The position numbers were made by a program, and so were the translations under genes. From assembly GCF_010548275.1 (NCBI RefSeq), contig NZ_JAAGLT010000006.1, positions 248,001 through 312,000 on the forward strand: a stretch of DNA of 64,000 nucleotides, written 5' to 3'. Position 1 is the stretch's first letter. The number at the start of each line of letters is the position of its first letter. Below the pieces are notes generated by a model. The model saw only the letters and a program-made list of their open reading frames with translations. It did no database searches and had not been told where the DNA came from. Shown here piece after piece: positions 59,364-64,000 of this stretch. This stretch comes from Streptomyces sp. SID12488 (GTDB lineage: Bacteria > Actinomycetota > Actinomycetes > Streptomycetales > Streptomycetaceae).

Positions 59364-60143
59364 TCAGTGCGCCACAGGAGTCGCCTGCGGCTCGGCACCG
59401 CTCGCCCCGACGGGCGCCGCCGCCCTCGGAACCAGCAGCCGTTCCGCCAGCAGGCCGAAGACCAGGCCGAACGCGGTCCACATGGTCGCCTGGATGGCGA
59501 GCGTGGCCACCCGGTACTTCCACAGCAGGCTCGCGGAGAAGCCCTGCGGGACCTCGTTGGTGAACGACGGCAGGAACGCGTACGCGAGTCCGACGACCAG
59601 GACGAAGAAGGCGACCGCGGCGAGGGTCGCGTTCCAGTTGCCCAGGCGCGGGGCGAGGCGCTTACCCACGATCACCGCGCCGACGGCCAGCAGCACGCTC
59701 AGCGCGACCATCAGGAAGAACAGCGCGGTGCGCTGGTTGAGGGTGTCGGGGTCCCCGACGGCGGGCGGGTTGGCCGGGTACTTGAGGAACGGCACGACGT
59801 ATACGGCAAGCAGGCCGGCCCCGGCGAGAAGCAGCGCGGTCGCGCGCGGCCCGAAGCGGCCGATCCGGCCGAGCGCGAAGCAGTACGCGAGGGCCGCGAT
59901 ACCGCCGAACGCGACGCCGTAGACGAGGACACCGGTCCCCAGACCGACGGTGGACTGCAACGCGCGGGAGACGAGAGCCTGTTCGGCGGCGTGCCCGTGG
60001 GCCTCGTGCATCTCCTCGAACGCGATCGCGTCGTCGACGAGCGGCTCGGCGAAGAGGTACGCGACGACCCATACGAGCACGCCCGCGACGAGGCCCGCGA
60101 CCATGCCGCGGACCAAGAGGTTCCTGACGGTGGTGGAGTTCAT
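59364..60143 (-). CDS. cbtA: CbtA-family cobalt transporter subunit
   Basis: This 259-residue membrane protein belongs to the CbtA family of B12-regulated cobalt transporters. The N-terminal LLVRGMVAGLVAGVLVWVVA segment, then EEMHEAHGHAAEQALVSRAL with the conserved His-rich external loop, and further helices (LVYGVAFGGIAALAYCFALG, VALSVLLAVGAVIVG, LAAVAFFVLVVGLAYAFL) give about five to six transmembrane segments. It lies directly behind cbtB in an operon headed by a cobalamin riboswitch. Cobalt import through it supplies B12 synthesis; the transport energetics of the family are not known. Confidence 0.9.
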   Translation of the reverse strand: MNSTTVRNLLVRGMVAGLVAGVLVWVVAYLFAEPLVDDAIAFEEMHEAHGHAAEQALVSRALQSTVGLGTGVLVYGVAFGGIAALAYCFALGRIGRFGPRATALLLAGAGLLAVYVVPFLKYPANPPAVGDPDTLNQRTALFFLMVALSVLLAVGAVIVGKRLAPRLGNWNATLAAVAFFVLVVGLAYAFLPSFTNEVPQGFSASLLWKYRVATLAIQATMWTAFGLVFGLLAERLLVPRAAAPVGASGAEPQATPVAH

Positions 60144-60168
60144 GAGCTCGTGCGTTTCCCTGTCGTCG

Positions 60169-60390
60169 TCAGTGGCAGGGGAAGCCGAGCAGGTGGCGGG
60201 CGTCGTGCACCCATTCGTGCACGCCCTCGCCGGAGACCACGGAGGTGGCACCCTGTTCGGCGCCGACGAAGTAGAGCAGCACCAGCATCAGCACGCCGAA
60301 GAAGACCGCCCAGGGGGCGATCGCACCGATCGGCAGCTTCTCGGGTACGGCGGTGGGAACGGCGGTCGGCTGGACTGCGGACTGGGCCAT
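60169..60390 (-). CDS. cbtB: CbtB-family cobalt transporter subunit
   Basis: This 73-residue protein has a single membrane segment (IAPWAVFFGVLMLVLLYFV) and the C-terminal His-rich motif HEWVHDARHLLGFPCH, the CbtB signature and probable cobalt-binding site. ATG 60390 follows AGGAGG. It is the small partner of CbtA encoded 25 bp downstream, and is the first gene after the riboswitch, whose fold ends about 50 bases upstream. Confidence 0.91.
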   Translation of the reverse strand: MAQSAVQPTAVPTAVPEKLPIGAIAPWAVFFGVLMLVLLYFVGAEQGATSVVSGEGVHEWVHDARHLLGFPCH

Positions 60391-60437
60391 GACAGGACCT
60401 CCTGGGGGAACTCGCGTCCCGTATCGGTGGTGCAGAG

Positions 60438-60548
60438 GACGACAGTCACGGGTCTGACTTGCCCCCGGACCGCACCAGGCGGGTGCGTACGGGGCTTACA
60501 GTGGCGCGACCGTGCCGGATTCCCACCGGCTTCCGTCGAACCGTCGTC
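60438..60548 (-). ncRNA. Cobalamin riboswitch upstream of cbtBA
   Basis: On the minus strand the RNA reads GGAAGCCGGTGGGAATCCGG, then CACGGTCGCGCCACTGTAA, which are the hallmark conserved blocks of cobalamin riboswitches. AAGTCAGACCCGTGAC, the B12-box-like part, follows. GACGAC (60548-60543) and GTCGTC (60443-60438) pair as closing stem P1. The element should fold when adenosylcobalamin is present and reduce cbtBA expression, probably at translation because the AGGAGG of cbtB lies about 40 bases downstream. Confidence 0.9.
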
Positions 60549-60689
60549 AATATCGACGAGAAGGTACCGCGAAGCTGGGGTGCGGCCAAGGGCGCATGTG
60601 ACGGCGTACGGCGCGCCGGTGCGCCGTACTTGCCTCAAGTGCCGTACATGACAACGACATTGGGGCGGAATGAACGCGGGAGCGACCGG

Positions 60690-61298
60690 ATGACAAGCCG
60701 AGTGATGTTGATCTCACCGGCGATCAGCGCGGCCCTGCGGGAGGCCCGTTTCGACGACGGCTGTCCGCTGGACGCGTCGGGCCTGCGGCTCGCCCGGGCG
60801 GCGGCGGGGGCGCTCCCGCCCGTCTCCCGGGTCTGGGTCTCCCCCACCGCACGCTGCCGCGAGACGGCTCTGGCGCTGGGCCTCGACGCCGGTCCGGTGC
60901 CGGGCCCGGCCGGCCTGGCCGTGGGCCGCTGGCGCGGCACGACCCTGGCCGAGGTGACGGAGAAGGAGCCTGAGGCGCTGGCCCAGTGGCTGACGGACCC
61001 TCAGTCGGCCCCGCACGGCGGTGAGTCGGTCCGGGCGCTCTGCGACCGGGTCGCCCGTTGGCTGGACGAAGCGGCGGCGCAGGTCACGGGCCCGTCCATC
61101 GCGGTCGTCGAGCCGGAGATCGTGCGCGCGGTGGTGGTACGGACGCTGGGGGCGCCCGAGTCTGCGTTCTGGCGGATCGACGTTCCGCCGCTGACGGCAA
61201 CGGAGTTGAGCGGCCGGGCGGGACGCTGGAACGTGCGGGTGGGCGGGCAGCTCGGGGCGCCACACGAGCAGTCGGCCGGGGCGCCGCACAACGACTAG
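60690..61298 (+). CDS. Histidine-phosphatase-like protein lacking catalytic histidines
   Basis: This 202-residue protein follows the histidine phosphatase layout: PLDASGLRLARAAAGALPPV, VWVSPTARCRETALALGL, LAVGRWRGTTLAEVTEKEP, HGGESVRALCDRVARWLDEA. The expected N-terminal RHG reads LISPAISAALREARF and the C-terminal THGG reads VVEPEIVRAVVV, so both active-site His are missing. The remaining RCRET has the conserved Arg. It is probably a binding or regulatory relative rather than an active phosphatase. ATG 60690 follows GGGAG. It is divergent from the cobalamin riboswitch, which hints at a link to cobamide metabolism. Confidence 0.82.
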   Translation: MTSRVMLISPAISAALREARFDDGCPLDASGLRLARAAAGALPPVSRVWVSPTARCRETALALGLDAGPVPGPAGLAVGRWRGTTLAEVTEKEPEALAQWLTDPQSAPHGGESVRALCDRVARWLDEAAAQVTGPSIAVVEPEIVRAVVVRTLGAPESAFWRIDVPPLTATELSGRAGRWNVRVGGQLGAPHEQSAGAPHND

Positions 61299-61343
61299 GG
61301 AGCGGGGCGGGCGCGTACCCGCCGGATCACGGAACGCCGTGTC

Positions 61344-61745
61344 TCACCCGCCGTCGCGCCCGGAGTCCGGCGCCTGAAGCGTCCACGCGAAGTCCGTGCA
61401 CGCCTGTGCGCACTCGCGGCATGCCTTCGCCGCGTCCTCGCCACCGGGGTATTCGTCGAAGACCTGGGCGGTTTCCAGGCAGACCGTGCTGCACCACTCC
61501 AGTTGGACGCGGAGGGCGGCCTCGTCCAGGTCCGCCTGTTCGGAGAGGAGGCGGCATGTCGCGTCGCACACCTCCGCGCACAGGATGCCCTTGCGGCGTG
61601 CGAGGGCTTCCTTGGCGGGCCCGTCCGGGTCCGCGAGACTCGCGCGCAGTGCGCAGGCCCGCGCGCACTCCGTGCACGCCTGGGCACAGACGAAACGGTC
61701 CTCCAAGAACCGGAAGAGTTCCTGTTGCGTAGTTGTAGGGGTCAC
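61344..61745 (-). CDS. Cys-rich four-helix copper-binding-type protein
   Basis: This 133-residue protein has regularly spaced Cys in four helices: FVCAQACTECARACALRA, ILCAEVCDATCRLL, LEWCSTVCLETAQVF, and ACRECAQACTDFAWTL. This is the arrangement of the Csp-like (DUF326) four-helix bundle that stores Cu(I). There is no signal peptide, so it would be cytosolic copper storage or buffering. ATG 61745 begins it. It is convergent with the histidine-phosphatase-like gene and lies 44 bp downstream of paaE on the same strand. Confidence 0.88.
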   Translation of the reverse strand: MTPTTTQQELFRFLEDRFVCAQACTECARACALRASLADPDGPAKEALARRKGILCAEVCDATCRLLSEQADLDEAALRVQLEWCSTVCLETAQVFDEYPGGEDAAKACRECAQACTDFAWTLQAPDSGRDGG

Positions 61746-61788
61746 GCCGTTCGAGTTGCCGAAGCGGCGCCCGCCAAACCCTTTGCCG

Positions 61789-62889
61789 TCAGCTGTCGTA
61801 GTCGACCGTCAGTGTCTCCGAGACCGGGAACGACTGGCAGGTCAGGACGTAGCCCGCGGCGACCTCCGCGGGTTCGAGGGCGTAGTTGCGGCGCATGTCC
61901 ACCTCGCCCGAGGTGACCAGTGCGCGGCAGGTGCCACAGACGCCGCCCTTGCAGGCGAACGGCAGGTCCGGCCGGGTGCGCGCGGCCCCGTCCAGGACGG
62001 TCGCCTCCCGGGACAGTGCGGTGGTGGTGGAGCGGCCGTCGAGGGTGACGGTGACCCGGCTCACCGGGCCCTCGGCCACCGCGTCCGTGTGCTGGACCTG
62101 GCGGACCGGCTGGTCGTCGGCGTAGAAGAGTTCCTGGTGGACGCGGTCCGCGGGCACGCCCAACTCCGCCAGCAACTGCTGGGCGTCACGGACCATGCCG
62201 TGCGGTCCGCACAGCCACCAGTGGTCGGTGCCCGGCACGTCGACGAGGCCCGCGAGCAGTGCGGCGAGCCGTTCGGCGTCCAGCCGGCCCGACAGCAGCT
62301 CGGCCTCGCGCGGCTCACGCGACAGTACGTGCCCGAGCTGGAAGCGCGTACGGTACAGGTCCTTCAGGTCCGCCAGTTCGTCGGCGAACATCACGGTGTC
62401 CGTACGCCGGTTGCCGTACAGGAGGGTGACCTGTGAGCGGTCGTCGGCGGCCAGGACCGACTCGGCGATCGACATCATCGGGGTGATGCCGGAGCCCGCG
62501 GCGATCAGGACGTGGCTGCCGGACGCGGTCAGGTCGGGGGTGAAGGCGCCGGTCGGGGTCATCACGTCGAGCTCGTCGCCCGGGCGCACCTCGTCGACCA
62601 GCCAGGACGAGAACAGGCCGCCGGGCACCACCCGTACACCGATGCGGGGTTGTTCGCCCGCCGGGGCGCAGATCGAGTACGACCTCCGCTCCTCGTGCCC
62701 CTCGAACTCCCGGCGCAGGGTGAGCGACTGCCCCGGCGTGAAGGCGTACTCGGCAGCCAGGTCCGCCGGCACCTCGAAGCCGACGGCGACAGCGTCCGAG
62801 CACAGTCGTCGTACGTCGGCGACCTTCAGGGCGTGGAACACCGGGCGGCGGCGTACGGGGGCCGTGGGCAGGGCGGTGGGCGCGGCCAT
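61789..62889 (-). CDS. paaE: Phenylacetyl-CoA epoxidase reductase PaaE
   Basis: PaaE passes electrons from NADPH through FAD and a 2Fe-2S centre to the PaaABCD epoxidase. The 366-residue protein has the FAD domain (EERRSYSICAPAG, the RxYS motif), the NAD domain (VLIAAGSGITPMMSIAESVL; WWLCGPHGMVRDAQQLL), and a C-terminal plant-type ferredoxin (FACKGGVCGTCRALVTSGEV with CxxxxCxxC, and YVLTCQSFPVS with the fourth Cys). ATG 62889 is preceded by AAGGAGA and shares a base with the paaD stop (TGATG). The order C-D-E with minimal gaps matches the classical paaABCDE operon. Confidence 0.95.
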   Translation of the reverse strand: MAAPTALPTAPVRRRPVFHALKVADVRRLCSDAVAVGFEVPADLAAEYAFTPGQSLTLRREFEGHEERRSYSICAPAGEQPRIGVRVVPGGLFSSWLVDEVRPGDELDVMTPTGAFTPDLTASGSHVLIAAGSGITPMMSIAESVLAADDRSQVTLLYGNRRTDTVMFADELADLKDLYRTRFQLGHVLSREPREAELLSGRLDAERLAALLAGLVDVPGTDHWWLCGPHGMVRDAQQLLAELGVPADRVHQELFYADDQPVRQVQHTDAVAEGPVSRVTVTLDGRSTTTALSREATVLDGAARTRPDLPFACKGGVCGTCRALVTSGEVDMRRNYALEPAEVAAGYVLTCQSFPVSETLTVDYDS

Positions 62890-63407
62890 CAGATCTCCTT
62901 GACGTACTCGAACGGCTCGCGGCAGGCGAGGCAGCGCCACAGGGCCTTGCAGGAGGTGGCGGCGAAGCGGGAGGTCTCCTCGGTGTCCGCCGAGCCGCAG
63001 CGGGGGCAGGGCACCGTGCGCCGGACGGGCAGCAGCGAGAGGGCGACCGGGCCGCGCGGTGCGGCGCCGGGCGGAGCGATACCGTGCTCGGTGAGCTTGC
63101 GGCGGCCCGCCGGGGTGATCCAGTCGCTGGTCCAGGGCGGATGGAGGACCGTACGGATCTCCACGCGCGGGTATCCCGCCGCCCGCAGCCGGGCGGCGAC
63201 GGCGGCGCGCATCTCGGCCATGGCCGGGCAGCCCGAGTAGGTCGGGGTCAGGCTCGCCACCACCGTCCCGTCCCCGGTCACCTCCACTCCGCGCAGGACG
63301 CCGAGGTCGGCCAGGGTCAGCATGGGCAGCTCGGGGTCCGGCACGCGCTCGGCGATGCTCCGAGCGCGCCGGACGTACTCGATCCCGGTCGCGGTCCCGG
63401 TCACCAT
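62889..63407 (-). CDS. paaD: Phenylacetyl-CoA epoxidase assembly subunit PaaD
   Basis: This 172-residue protein is PaaD (also named PaaJ). It has the MIP18/DUF59-type domain (VPDPELPMLTLADLGVLRGV, then TPTYSGCPAMAEMRAAVAA, then RTVLHPPWTSDWITPAGRRK) and a C-terminal zinc-ribbon-like end with VPCPRCGSADTEETSRF and LWRCLACREPFEYVKE. It is thought to help build or insert metal into the epoxidase oxygenase complex. ATG 63407 overlaps the paaC stop. The overlap on both sides shows coupled translation. Confidence 0.94.
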   Translation of the reverse strand: MVTGTATGIEYVRRARSIAERVPDPELPMLTLADLGVLRGVEVTGDGTVVASLTPTYSGCPAMAEMRAAVAARLRAAGYPRVEIRTVLHPPWTSDWITPAGRRKLTEHGIAPPGAAPRGPVALSLLPVRRTVPCPRCGSADTEETSRFAATSCKALWRCLACREPFEYVKEI

Positions 63408-64000
63408 GTCGCCTCCGGGTGGGCTCGGGCCACGCTCTGCAACTCGGCCAGCAGCGGGGCGAGATGCTCGGTGTGCCGACCGCCGCGGCCGGCGTCGTGC
63501 GCCGGCGGAAACTCCGGCATGGGCAGCCCTGCGGCTGATGTGACCTGCCGCAACACCTCGACGACTGCACCCTCGACGTCGTACGTCGTGAACAACTCAC
63601 CGACATACGGGGCGACTTGGTCCAGGGCTGTGCGCATCCGGCGGTGCGACTCGTCGGTGCCGTCGCCCAGCCGGACCGCCCATTCGGCCGCGTACTGCCG
63701 GTGGTACGTCAGCTCCTTGACGCCCTTCGCGGCAATCGCGGCGAGCACCGGATCGCGGTGGGCGGCGAGCCGCTCGAAGTGCGCGAGGCGCCAGCTGGAC
63801 AGCACCAGCAGGCGCACGATCGAGAACGCGAAGTCCCCGATGGGCAGTTCGGCCAGACGTACGTTGCGGAAGTCGCCGGCGTCCCGGAAGTAGGCGTACG
63901 CGTCGTCGTCGCGACCGGTGCCGTCGACCTGGCCCGCACGCGCGTACAGCAGACGGGCCTGGCCGAGCAGGTCGAGGCCGATGTTGGCGAGCGCGACCTC
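63401..64000 (-). CDS. paaC: Phenylacetyl-CoA epoxidase subunit PaaC (partial)
   Basis: Only the C-terminal about 199 codons are in the window. The visible protein starts VALANIGLDLLGQARLLYAR, continues with YAYFRDAGDFRNVRLAELPI and GDFAFSIVRLLVLSSWRLAH, and shows AAKGVKELTYHRQYAAEWAVRL. These are typical of PaaC, the ferritin-like structural subunit that pairs with the catalytic PaaA. The start lies beyond 64000, and PaaA and PaaB should follow further right. It ends with TGA overlapping paaD. Confidence 0.94.
   Translation of the reverse strand, partial: EVALANIGLDLLGQARLLYARAGQVDGTGRDDDAYAYFRDAGDFRNVRLAELPIGDFAFSIVRLLVLSSWRLAHFERLAAHRDPVLAAIAAKGVKELTYHRQYAAEWAVRLGDGTDESHRRMRTALDQVAPYVGELFTTYDVEGAVVEVLRQVTSAAGLPMPEFPPAHDAGRGGRHTEHLAPLLAELQSVARAHPEATW

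Overview
The window is high-GC actinobacterial chromosome, almost certainly Streptomyces. It carries an SsgA-like sporulation protein, an NsdA-like developmental regulator, a SpoIIE-type phosphatase, a DUF397 protein, rare TTA leucine codons in three genes, the intergenic repeat with a GGGGCGCGGGG core seen in streptomycetes, and IS5/IS630 remnants. No rRNA, tRNA or CRISPR array was seen.

Layout. (1) 0-3.3 kb: the start of an aldehyde dehydrogenase, a MarR regulator, a YCII protein and a divergent acyl-CoA dehydrogenase-like protein. (2) 3.4-8.9 kb: an organosulfur scavenging unit (SsuD, SfnB-like, FMN reductase, SfnG) headed by a Cys-containing leader peptide and faced by a LysR regulator. 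(3) 9-15.7 kb: small stress membrane proteins, GNAT acetyltransferases (one internally deleted), a secreted TAP-like peptidase, a BaeRF protein and an SsgA-like protein. (4) 16.2-24.4 kb: PAS-PP2C phosphatase, NsdA-like regulator, APH-type kinase, secreted amidase, CGNR and DUF397 regulatory proteins. (5) 24.5-40 kb: an acyl-CoA catabolic region (two thiolase-like proteins, OB-fold/DUF35 partner, enoyl-CoA hydratase, three acyl-CoA ligases, nitronate monooxygenase) with an LtaS-like phosphotransferase, an isochorismatase-fold hydrolase and a penicillin-acylase-type amidohydrolase. Two promoters share a TCTGAC-N5-GTCAGA operator, which ties the two acyl-CoA blocks together. (6) 40-47 kb: Tat-exported serine hydrolase, carotenoid-desaturase-like oxidoreductase, a cytoplasmic Ser/Thr kinase with a long TPR array, and an MpaB-type oxygenase.

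(7) 47-58 kb is the accessory part. It holds a 3-hydroxyisobutyryl-CoA hydrolase, remnants of an iron alcohol dehydrogenase and of a LuxR-type ATPase, a TetR/SDR pair with a shared promoter motif, an IS630 remnant interrupted by thirteen copies of a 7-bp repeat, a frameshifted and truncated IS5 copy abutting a second IS630 remnant, and then an apparently intact three-gene unit: FAD oxidoreductase, multi-pass membrane protein, TetR. Inverted copies of a 17-bp sequence at 52565 and 57980 bracket the part from the IS5 copy to the three-gene unit and may mark a transferred segment of about 5.4 kb. (8) 58-64 kb returns to core-type genes: an acyl-CoA dehydrogenase behind a KstR-like box, a cobalamin riboswitch driving CbtBA cobalt uptake, a histidine-phosphatase-like protein lacking both catalytic histidines, a Cys-rich copper-binding-type four-helix protein, and paaC-paaD-paaE of phenylacetyl-CoA epoxidation running off the right edge.

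Assignments rest on reading protein motifs and gene context; no database search was run. The most useful items to check are the bracketed island, the two-site operator regulon, the leader peptide and the VNTR-bearing transposase.
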